This document shows positions 5,632 through 11,673 of a DNA stretch of 11,673 nucleotides, in pieces (position 1 is the stretch's first letter; every line of letters begins with the position of its first letter). The DNA is from CAZSNT01 sp964607765 (GTDB lineage Bacteria > Verrucomicrobiota > Lentisphaeria > Oligosphaerales > JABHEG01). The stretch is from contig CAZSNT010000246.1 of assembly GCA_964607765.1 (NCBI GenBank), positions 1-11,673 of the forward strand, read 5' to 3'. A model generated the notes under the pieces. The model was not told where the DNA came from. It ran no database searches and worked only from the letters and a program-made list of their open reading frames with translations. The position numbers and the translations under genes were made by a program.

Positions 5632-7590
5632 ATGGTCGAAGTAACAGCGAGAGTCTCCAAGACGTCTGAGCACACGGCTGCCATTCTGGGCTGCCTGTGT
5701 CTGTTGGCTGCTGGCGGGCTTCTTGTTCTCGCCCAGTGGTTGCCCTGTGCCGGGGCTTTGGGGGGCGCGTTCCTGCTGGCTTCCGCCGCGCTTGCCGCCG
5801 CTTTCTCCTGTCTCCACGCCCGGCTCAGTCGTCAGGCGACCGAGGAACAGCAGCGCGCCAGACAAGGCGGGGCGCGAGGCAGCGATCTTTTCGGCGAGCC
5901 CGCCGCAGGTTCCGGTGATCGGCAGCGTACACTCCGACAGTTCGAGGCGTGGTTCTGTCCGTTTTTCGCGGCATTCCTGGCCATTCTCGAAGCGCTGATG
6001 TCGTACGTCCTGTTCACGCGCCTGCCGCGCGTGGACATATCGCCGGTCGAGTCGGCCAATTTCCACCTTGGCGTTGTGCTCGGACTTGCCGTGGGCGGCT
6101 TTCTGCTGTTCATGGTCGGCAAGTACGCGGCCGGGCTGGGCTACGACGGCCGGCACCAGCACCTGCGGGCCGGTGCGGCGCTGTCCATTCTCAGCGCCGC
6201 ATTCGTGGCGCTCATTGCTGTCAGTCTGCTGCTGTCGCGCGTTGCTGTGACCAGTGACAATCCGCGCTGGCGGAATCCGGACCGGTTCCTGCTCGTGGCG
6301 GGGGCACTGATCCTCGGCGTTCTGGCTGTCGAGCGCGTGTTGCAGTTGGTTCTGTCATGGTACCGGCCGCGGGGTAAGGGCCCCGGTGCGGCTGTGCTGT
6401 ACGAGAGTCGTGTTGCCGCCTTGCTCGCGCATCCGGAAGGGCTGTGGCAGGGCTTCAGCGAGTTTGTGGACTACCAGTTCGGCTTCACGGTATCGAAAGG
6501 GCGGTTCCGCCGGCTCTGCCTGCGCGTGTTCCTGCCGCTGGCGGCGTTCCAGCTCGTTGCGCTGTTGGTGCTGTCGTGCGTTGTCGGCGTTCCTGCCGCG
6601 CAGCGCGGGTTCCGCGAACGCTGGGGACGCCCGTCGGACGAGCCGTTGGCGCCGGGGTTGCATGGGAAGCTGCCCTGGCCCGTGGAACGCGTCTACTTCG
6701 CGCCGGCGGACCGCGTGCTGTCGTTCGAGATCGGCTCGAACACGGACGCGGACGAGACGTCGACGGAGTCGTACCTGTGGAGTGCTTTGCCCAAGGACGC
6801 GCCACTGTTCATCACGGCTGCGGCCCGGGCGGGCGACCTGCGGCACGGCGACAAGCCGCAGCAGGACGGGCTGGCGCTGGCCCGGCCGGCTCCCGTGGTG
6901 AACCTGGTCGCGCTCAAGGCTGTCGTGTCGTACCAGATCACGGCGCCCGACGCAGCGTTCTACAAGCACATTGCTCCGATCGAGACCTTGCGGCTGCTCG
7001 CGCAACGCGAGCTGATCGCGTACCTGGCCACGCACGACGGGCTGGGGCTGATGTCGAGCAGCTGGGAAGCGTTGAACAGCAGCGTGTGCGGACGGCTGCA
7101 GCGTCTGTGCGGGCCTGCGGCGGACGGGGGCCTGGACTTGGGGATGCGCGTGCTGTCCGTGGCTGTCACGCAGATACAGCCGCCCGTTCGCGGCGACACA
7201 GTTGCTGCGTTCCATCAGAGCATGATCGAGCAGCAGAAGGCCGAGTCCCTGATCAACGAAGCGGAGCGGTACAGGAACACTGTCGTTCCCGAGGCCAAGG
7301 CGCGTGCCGGCACGACGAGAGCCGCGGCCCAGACCTACAGTGTGGAGAAGCTCGAATCGGCTCACGCTTTGGCCGAAGTGTTTTCTGCTCGGCACGAGCT
7401 CTACCGCACCCACGGCCGGCTGTACCGTACCCTCTCGTACCTGGACCACGTTGAGCGAGCGCTGGCCGGGACCAGCAAGGTCGTTCTGGCTACGGACGTC
7501 AGCGACCAGATGATCTCGGTGGATCTGAAAAGCGAATTCAATCCGGAAGTTCTGGACATGATAGGGCCGGCGGAATCGAGGGAAGAATAA
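5632..7590 (+). CDS. HflK-like SPFH/Band-7 protein with a polytopic N-terminal membrane domain
   Basis: A 652-residue protein if it starts at ATG 5632, where GGTGA lies four bases upstream; a GTG at 5617 would add five residues. Roughly the first 320 residues are membrane domain, with hydrophobic segments near 16-36, 41-60, 109-129, 145-163, 181-206, 218-243 and 297-321. The remainder resembles HflK: a GLHGKLPWPVERV segment just after the last helix (compare PGLHWKWPWPVQKV in the next gene), then QPPVRGDTVAAF (from 516), matching the PPxxVxxAF signature. A charged helical region with NEAERYRN and VVPEAKARAG follows, then a C-terminal RLYRTLSYLDHVE like the HflK tail. Ordinary HflK has one N-terminal helix and about 350-420 residues, so the extension is unusual. 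The stop overlaps the next start (TAATG), indicating coupling with hflC. It likely forms hetero-oligomers with its neighbours (inference). Confidence 0.82.
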   Translation: MVEVTARVSKTSEHTAAILGCLCLLAAGGLLVLAQWLPCAGALGGAFLLASAALAAAFSCLHARLSRQATEEQQRARQGGARGSDLFGEPAAGSGDRQRTLRQFEAWFCPFFAAFLAILEALMSYVLFTRLPRVDISPVESANFHLGVVLGLAVGGFLLFMVGKYAAGLGYDGRHQHLRAGAALSILSAAFVALIAVSLLLSRVAVTSDNPRWRNPDRFLLVAGALILGVLAVERVLQLVLSWYRPRGKGPGAAVLYESRVAALLAHPEGLWQGFSEFVDYQFGFTVSKGRFRRLCLRVFLPLAAFQLVALLVLSCVVGVPAAQRGFRERWGRPSDEPLAPGLHGKLPWPVERVYFAPADRVLSFEIGSNTDADETSTESYLWSALPKDAPLFITAAARAGDLRHGDKPQQDGLALARPAPVVNLVALKAVVSYQITAPDAAFYKHIAPIETLRLLAQRELIAYLATHDGLGLMSSSWEALNSSVCGRLQRLCGPAADGGLDLGMRVLSVAVTQIQPPVRGDTVAAFHQSMIEQQKAESLINEAERYRNTVVPEAKARAGTTRAAAQTYSVEKLESAHALAEVFSARHELYRTHGRLYRTLSYLDHVERALAGTSKVVLATDVSDQMISVDLKSEFNPEVLDMIGPAESREE

Positions 7591-8528
7591 TGAACGAGAA
7601 CCCCAGCTCCAGCACGCGCAAGATCGCCGTTCTGATCGCCGTTCTTGTCGGGCTGTTCCTCGTGTTGACCTGCTTTTACCAGCTGCGGCTGACCGAAGCC
7701 GCCGTGCTGACGACGTTCGAGAAACCCGTCGCCACGGTCACGGAGCCGGGGCTGCACTGGAAGTGGCCGTGGCCCGTGCAGAAGGTCTATCCGTTCGATC
7801 TGCGTATGCGCACCTATCAGTCGGGCTACATGGAGTATCTGGTCAAAGACGGGTTCAACATTGTCGTGCGTGCGTTCGTGTGTTGGTCCGTTGGCGATGT
7901 GGCGACGTACAAGAACAAGGTCGGCGTCACCGTGGAGAGTGGCGAGAGCCTGGTGGCGACCTTGGTGAAAAAGCACCTGAAAAGCGTGCTTGCCGAGAAT
8001 TCACTGTCTGATCTGGTCGGCGTGTCCGCCAGCGGCGTGGATCGCTTCACCGCGGTCGAGGACAGATTGCTGGAGGCGATGGCGGGTGAGGCAGCGCCCA
8101 ACTACGGCATAGACGTCAGGCTTGTCGGGTTCGACCGCTTCGAACTGCCGGAGGATACCACCGCCGCGGTGTTCGAACGGATGCGCTCCGAGCGCATGAA
8201 GACGGTCGAGAAGATCATCAGCGAGGGCACGTATCGTAAGGCGACTATCCGCAACGAAGCGGACGTGGCCAGCAGCAAGATCATCAAGGAAGCACAGGCG
8301 GAAGCGATCCGGCTCCGGGGCAAAGCGGACACCGAAGCCTTCAAGCACTTGGCCGTGTACCGTGCCGACCCCGAGTTCGCACTGTTTCTCACCAAGCTCC
8401 GGACGCTCGAGAACACCATGAAGTCGAAGACGACCATCGTGGTGGACGACCGGTCGCCCCCGTTCGACCTGCTCTCTTCGGACGTGAAACTGCCGTCCGC
8501 AAAGGCGCCCGAGGCGGAGGACGAGTGA
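7590..8528 (+). CDS. hflC: HflC-like SPFH/Band-7 protein
   Basis: A 312-residue protein of normal HflC length. One N-terminal membrane helix (about 11-32) is followed by the SPFH domain, with the family landmark PGLHWKWPWPVQKV (53-66). Next comes a long charged helix containing ERMRSERMKTVEKIISEG and RNEADVASSKIIKEAQAEA, then RGKADTEAFKHLAVYRADPEF, all hallmarks of HflC. In E. coli, HflC and HflK alternate in a large ring-shaped cage around FtsH and modulate proteolysis of membrane proteins. The start at 7590 is supported by GAGGGAAG (7578-7585) and by the TAATG overlap with the upstream gene. Its end is followed by 12 bases and then a heptamer array before the next SPFH gene. No FtsH is encoded in this window. 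Confidence 0.92.
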   Translation: MNENPSSSTRKIAVLIAVLVGLFLVLTCFYQLRLTEAAVLTTFEKPVATVTEPGLHWKWPWPVQKVYPFDLRMRTYQSGYMEYLVKDGFNIVVRAFVCWSVGDVATYKNKVGVTVESGESLVATLVKKHLKSVLAENSLSDLVGVSASGVDRFTAVEDRLLEAMAGEAAPNYGIDVRLVGFDRFELPEDTTAAVFERMRSERMKTVEKIISEGTYRKATIRNEADVASSKIIKEAQAEAIRLRGKADTEAFKHLAVYRADPEFALFLTKLRTLENTMKSKTTIVVDDRSPPFDLLSSDVKLPSAKAPEAEDE

Positions 8529-8540
8529 CGCGAGCGAGCC

Positions 8541-8603
8541 GACTAACGACTAACGACTAACGACTAACGACTAACGACTAACGACTAACGACTAACGAGT
8601 AAC
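8541..8603. repeat. Heptamer tandem array C, 8 perfect GACTAAC units plus one variant
   Basis: Eight identical GACTAAC units (8541-8596) are followed by GAGTAAC (8597-8603) and then GAATGAC, which contains the ATG start of the next gene. Because each unit carries TAA and seven is not a multiple of three, successive units place stop codons in all three forward frames. The array fills the junction between hflC and the following HflK-like gene and leaves that gene without a recognisable Shine-Dalgarno. Confidence 0.93.
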
Positions 8604-8605
8604 GA

Positions 8606-9685
8606 ATGACCCCAGACGGCGACAACAACATCGGCGAGGCGACTCCGGTCACACCGCAGGCTGAGCACGAGGCGCAGGAAGGCATGCAGGCCTTGGCGCA
8701 GTCGCTGCGCGTCAGCCTCGTCTGGCTGTATGCGTTCGTCATTCTGATGGCAGCGGTTGTGATTGGCCAGGCGTTCTTCGTGGTCAAGCAGCACGAAGTG
8801 GGGTTCGTCTATCGCTTCGGGCGTCTGCGTGCGGTGGTGGGCACGGGGCTGCATCTGGTGTGGCCGTATCCTGTGGAGGAGACAGAGGTCCATGCGTTGA
8901 GCCGTTCGAAGCAATTGGAGAGCCGTTCGTTCATGCATCAGCCGCTGAAGAAGGGTGCCACGGTTCCGCCCTCGCTGAAGCCTGGGGTCGATGGGTTCCT
9001 GCTGGCGGGTGACCGGAGCATCATTCATGCAGCAACGACGCTGACCTATGTGGTGGATGCCCGCAACAGGAACGCGGTCCTGGATCATCTGGTTTTCTGT
9101 GCGGACAATGAGGCACTGCTCACAGCATTGCTCGATAACGCCGTCCTGAAGGCGACCGCATCCATGCCGGCGGACACGATCCTGCTGGACCCCGATGCGT
9201 TCCAGGCACGTGTTGCATCGGCGTTCCGGCGCAACGTGGAGCGCGGCCGGACCGGCATCTCGTTCGAGGCCCGTGACCTGGCTGTTGCGCCCGTGCCGCC
9301 CCGGCAGGCACGGGCTGCGTTCGACGCGCTGAACCAAGCGCATCAGCGTCGGGACCGCGTGGTCAATGATGCTATCGCCTACAAGATCAAGACGGAAACG
9401 GCTGCGGAGAGCGAGAAGGACGCGGTCGTCGCTGCCGCCGAGGGCGACCGGCTGGCCCGTGTAGCGGAAGCGGAGGCAGCCGCAGCCACGTTCAAAGACC
9501 GTTTGGCGCAGTTTGAGCGCGACCCCGAGCTGGTTACGCGCACGGTTTACCAGGAGACTCTCGCGCGGATCCTGCAGAATGTGGATGAGAAGTTCATTGT
9601 GCCGGAGCGTTCCGGTCGGAAGGTCCGCGTGATGCTGAGTCGGCAATTGGGCGGCAAACAGACGGAAGGAGGCGCACATGAGTGA
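8606..9685 (+). CDS. hflK: HflK-like SPFH/Band-7 protein
   Basis: A 359-residue protein in the HflK size range. It has a hydrophilic cytoplasmic N-terminus (1-37), one membrane helix (about 38-57), then VKQHEVGFVYRFGRL and GLHLVWPYPVEETEV, the opening of an SPFH domain. GDRSIIH (from 135) matches the HflK 'GDxNI' strand and VPPRQARAAFDAL (from 230) its PPxxVxxAF signature. An Ala/Glu-rich coiled-coil-like helix (about 255-300) follows, then a tail resembling HflK (RTVYQETLARIL). The expected partner is the HflC at 7590-8528, in the envelope. The order hflC-hflK is the reverse of E. coli hflK-hflC. The ATG is within the last degenerate heptamer and has no clear ribosome site. The end overlaps the next gene by eight bases (ATGAGTGA). 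Confidence 0.88.
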   Translation: MTPDGDNNIGEATPVTPQAEHEAQEGMQALAQSLRVSLVWLYAFVILMAAVVIGQAFFVVKQHEVGFVYRFGRLRAVVGTGLHLVWPYPVEETEVHALSRSKQLESRSFMHQPLKKGATVPPSLKPGVDGFLLAGDRSIIHAATTLTYVVDARNRNAVLDHLVFCADNEALLTALLDNAVLKATASMPADTILLDPDAFQARVASAFRRNVERGRTGISFEARDLAVAPVPPRQARAAFDALNQAHQRRDRVVNDAIAYKIKTETAAESEKDAVVAAAEGDRLARVAEAEAAAATFKDRLAQFERDPELVTRTVYQETLARILQNVDEKFIVPERSGRKVRVMLSRQLGGKQTEGGAHE

Positions 9686-11564
9686 CGTGGCTCTGCCTGC
9701 TCCCGGTCTGTTGCGACGCCAGACAGCCTGGGCCATGTTGGGTGCGGTGTTGCTGCTCAACGCGTTCCTGGCGCGACTGCTGTTCCAGGATGGCGGCCTG
9801 AACTCCGCGATCAGTTCCGCTGCGGCGCTCGTGTTCCTGTTGCCGCCGTTGCTGCGCATCGTCTATGACGACTACGAGCATGGGCGTGCGCACATGAACG
9901 AACTGGTCCTGATTGCGGTGGCCGCAGGCGCGACGCGCGGCGACCTGCTGACCGCCGGCCTGATCGCCTTTTTCATGCTGATCGGTCTGATCATTGAGAC
10001 GCGCAGCGCCTCGGGCGCCCGTGAGTCGCTGGAGACGCTTACCCGCATGACGCCCGGCACGGCCCGGCGCGTTCGCGCGGACGGCACTGACGAGGACGTG
10101 CCGCTGGAGGCGCTGCGTCCGGGCGACGTCGTGCGCGTGCGTCCGGGTGAGGCCGTGGCTGCAGACGGCGAGATACGTGTGGGGAATACGTCGCTGCAGG
10201 AGGCCACGATCACGGGCGAATCACTGCCTGCAGACAAAGGGCCCGGCGCGCGTGTGTTTGCCGGCACGGTGAATCTGACAGGCGCGATCGAGATTACGGT
10301 GTCGACGATCGGTGCCGACACCACGCTGGGCAAGGTCAAGGAGCTGATCGCTGCAGCCGAGAGGACGCGCCCACATTTCACGCGCATGATCGACCGGTAC
10401 GCGAAGTACTACACGCCGTTGGTGCTGGTGCTGGCGTTCTTTGTGTGGGCCGTGACGGATCACGACTTCGCGCGAGTCGTGGCGCTGCTGGTAGCCGCAT
10501 GCCCGATCGCGCTGGTGTTGAGCACACCGTCAGCGGCTGTCGCGGCGCTGTCGGCCGGTGCGCGGCTCGGGGTGCTCATCAAGAACGTGCGCGATATCGA
10601 GGCGCTGTCGTCTACCACGTCGTTCATCTTCGACAAGACCGGGACCCTGACGACAGGCAACCTGCAAGTGACGCAGCTGGCGCCGGTGGACGGCATTGAG
10701 GCGGCGACGCTCTTGGCCGCGGCCGCGGCCGCGGAGCAGCACAGCAACCACCCGGTCGCTCTGGCCGTGTGCCGGTTGGCAACCAAGGTGAATGCTCCGG
10801 TCGAGCAGGCGCAGGATGTGCACGAGGAGCCGGGCCGCGGAGTACGGGCCGATCTGGACGGCACGGCCGTGCTCGTGGGAAACATGCCCTGGATGGAAGA
10901 GAACGGGATAGTGGCCGGCAGCTTTCCTGATTTTGCCGCAGAGAGCAATGCTGAAATGAGCATGCTGTTTGTGGTCAAAGGCGGGGCGGCCCTGGGTTGG
11001 ATCGCGCTCGAGGACAGCCCGAGACCGTGGGCGGCGGAGTGCATCCAGGAACTGCGGCGTTCCGGTATTCAGCACGTGGCACTGGTGTCCGGCGACCGCA
11101 AAGGCGCCGTGCGGAAAGTGGCCGAGGCGCTCGACATACCGGATGTGCGTGGCGAGTGTGCGCCCTCGGACAAGATCGAGCGTGTTCGGGCCGTGAAGGA
11201 CGCGGGGCACTCGACTGTGTTCGTGGGTGACGGCGTGAACGACGCGCCTGCGCTGGCTGCCAGTGATATCGGCGTTGCCATGGGAGCTGCCGGCAGCGAC
11301 GTGGCCGTGGAGACGGCGACCGTCGCGCTGCTGAACAATGAGCTGAACCGGCTGCCGTTCCTGCTGCAGCTGGCGCACAGCTACAAACGGACCATGGTGC
11401 AGAATTTCCTGCTGGGCGCGCTGTTCGTCTGCTGCGGCATGACAGCCGGCGCGATGGGCGTGCTGACAGCCGTTCCTGCCGCGTTGCTGCAGGCGCTGAG
11501 CGCGTTCCTGGTGGTAATGAACAGCGCGCGTCTGGTCCGGGCCGGGGAGGGGCTGGGACAGTAG
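9678..11564 (+). CDS. P-type ATPase of heavy-metal (P1B-like) architecture with a divergent CPI membrane motif
   Basis: A 628-residue P-type ATPase, preceded by a strong GGAAGGAGG (9664-9672) and overlapping the HflK-like gene. It has TGES (179-182) in the actuator domain, the phosphorylated Asp319 in DKTGTLT, the HP motif of P1B nucleotide domains (His358-Pro359) and GDGVNDAP (517-524), so the ATP cycle looks intact. Membrane helices lie near 16-35, 42-60, two within about 74-107, 245-290 (two) and 572-615 (two). Two oddities concern transport: the usual CPC (Zn/Cd/Cu) or SPC motif is CPI (275-277), and the N-terminus has no CXXC or His-rich metal-binding domain. The last helix has LLQALSAFLVVMNSARL, with Gln605 where many zinc-type pumps have Asp or His. 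The ion is therefore uncertain. Coupling to SPFH genes suggests a joint membrane role (inference). Confidence 0.92.
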   Translation: MSDVALPAPGLLRRQTAWAMLGAVLLLNAFLARLLFQDGGLNSAISSAAALVFLLPPLLRIVYDDYEHGRAHMNELVLIAVAAGATRGDLLTAGLIAFFMLIGLIIETRSASGARESLETLTRMTPGTARRVRADGTDEDVPLEALRPGDVVRVRPGEAVAADGEIRVGNTSLQEATITGESLPADKGPGARVFAGTVNLTGAIEITVSTIGADTTLGKVKELIAAAERTRPHFTRMIDRYAKYYTPLVLVLAFFVWAVTDHDFARVVALLVAACPIALVLSTPSAAVAALSAGARLGVLIKNVRDIEALSSTTSFIFDKTGTLTTGNLQVTQLAPVDGIEAATLLAAAAAAEQHSNHPVALAVCRLATKVNAPVEQAQDVHEEPGRGVRADLDGTAVLVGNMPWMEENGIVAGSFPDFAAESNAEMSMLFVVKGGAALGWIALEDSPRPWAAECIQELRRSGIQHVALVSGDRKGAVRKVAEALDIPDVRGECAPSDKIERVRAVKDAGHSTVFVGDGVNDAPALAASDIGVAMGAAGSDVAVETATVALLNNELNRLPFLLQLAHSYKRTMVQNFLLGALFVCCGMTAGAMGVLTAVPAALLQALSAFLVVMNSARLVRAGEGLGQ

Positions 11565-11570
11565 CGGATG

Positions 11571-11590
11571 TCATTGGCCACTGGTCACTC
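11571..11590. repeat. Degenerate heptamer remnant after the last gene
   Basis: After the stop codon, TCATTGGCCACTGGTCACTC can be read in 7-bp steps as CATTGGC, CACTGGT, CACT.... This gives about two and a half units of a CACTGGT-like repeat. It is too short to be convincing alone, but it has the same period as the three clear arrays and sits directly beside the terminal 17-mer, as array A does at the other end. A 9-bp direct repeat ATGTCATTG (11568-11576 and 11592-11600) flanks it. Confidence 0.4.
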
Positions 11591-11606
11591 AATGTCATTG
11601 AATTAA
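11590..11606. repeat. Right copy of the 17-bp inverted repeat
   Basis: CAATGTCATTGAATTAA is the exact reverse complement of positions 1-17, in opposite orientation at the far end of the gene cluster, 26 bases after the last stop. A 17-base match at two cluster ends is unlikely by chance in 11.7 kb, especially as it is AT-rich in a GC-rich region. No target-site duplication can be assessed because the left copy starts at base 1. Confidence 0.6.
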
Positions 11607-11643
11607 GCGTCCCTTGGAGATTAGGGCGAAAGATTAAGGAAAG

Positions 11644-11661
11644 CGCCGACAAAAGCCGGCG
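11644..11661 (+). terminator. Possible hairpin terminator near the right edge
   Basis: CGCCG (11644-11648) can pair with CGGCG (11657-11661) around an 8-base A-rich loop, followed by GGTTGTT. The stem is short and the T tract poor, so this is a weak candidate for a terminator of the cluster, about 80 bases after the last stop. It could equally be a chance GC-rich hairpin. The remainder of 11607-11673 shows no gene. Confidence 0.2.
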
Positions 11662-11673
11662 GGTTGTTAGGAA

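Noticed and set aside
5604..5632. TTGACC as a -35 box for a promoter of the SPFH genes
   Set aside because: The matching -10 position (5627-5632) has only a poor TTGCAT and overlaps the start codon, so a transcript would begin within the coding region.
10715..10732. GGCCGC hexamer tripled within the P-type ATPase gene
   Set aside because: It encodes a short Ala run in a helix of the nucleotide-binding domain and is a common low-complexity outcome in GC-rich genes; the reading frame is intact.
1..11606. Composite transposon defined by the 17-bp inverted repeats
   Set aside because: No transposase or integrase is encoded, the enclosed genes look like chromosomal operon genes with uniform composition, and target duplications cannot be seen. 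Kept only as a boundary-repeat observation.

Overview
The window is a high-GC bacterial segment with one tightly packed, single-direction (+) gene cluster of eight protein genes and no convincing genes on the other strand. Gene content and style suggest a member of the PVC group (Kiritimatiellota/Verrucomicrobiota/Planctomycetota-like) or a similar environmental lineage. The pointers are the ABC-2 permease with a large extracytoplasmic insert, the helical membrane-anchored partner, tandem SPFH genes next to a P-type ATPase, and intergenic heptamer arrays. The taxonomic call is inference from recalled gene neighbourhoods, not a search.

Layout. Positions 1-258 hold a 17-bp terminal repeat, an array of 7-bp repeats, and a leader with a good sigma70-like extended -10 promoter (135-162) and an 8-bp-stem hairpin (190-211). 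Positions 259-5485 hold an ABC export module: ATPase, ABC-2 permease, anchored helical protein of unknown function, second ABC-2 permease. The first three genes are translationally coupled or nearly so, and a heptamer array separates the third from the fourth. Positions 5632-9685 hold three SPFH/Band-7 genes: a HflK-like protein fused to a roughly seven-helix membrane domain, a typical HflC, and a second HflK-like protein. Another heptamer array lies between the last two. Positions 9678-11564 hold a P-type ATPase resembling the heavy-metal (P1B) class but with an altered transmembrane metal motif (CPI for CPC) and no N-terminal metal-binding domain. The right end carries degenerate heptamers and an inverted copy of the left terminal 17-mer.

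How the genes may work together. Orientation, short gaps and start/stop overlaps suggest one operon or two adjoining ones. HflK/HflC in model bacteria build a membrane cage around the FtsH protease and organise membrane microdomains. Here a three-member SPFH set sits between an ABC exporter with two non-identical permeases and a divergent P-type ATPase. A plausible but untested reading is a membrane-homeostasis or envelope-transport assembly in which the SPFH proteins scaffold the two transporters. Neither ftsH nor a recognisable regulator is present in the window.

The most unusual non-coding feature is a set of tandem arrays with different sequences but the same exact 7-bp period. They occur only at cluster ends and at gene junctions without stop/start overlap. 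At both ends of the cluster, reading outward, heptamers are followed by the same 17-mer.
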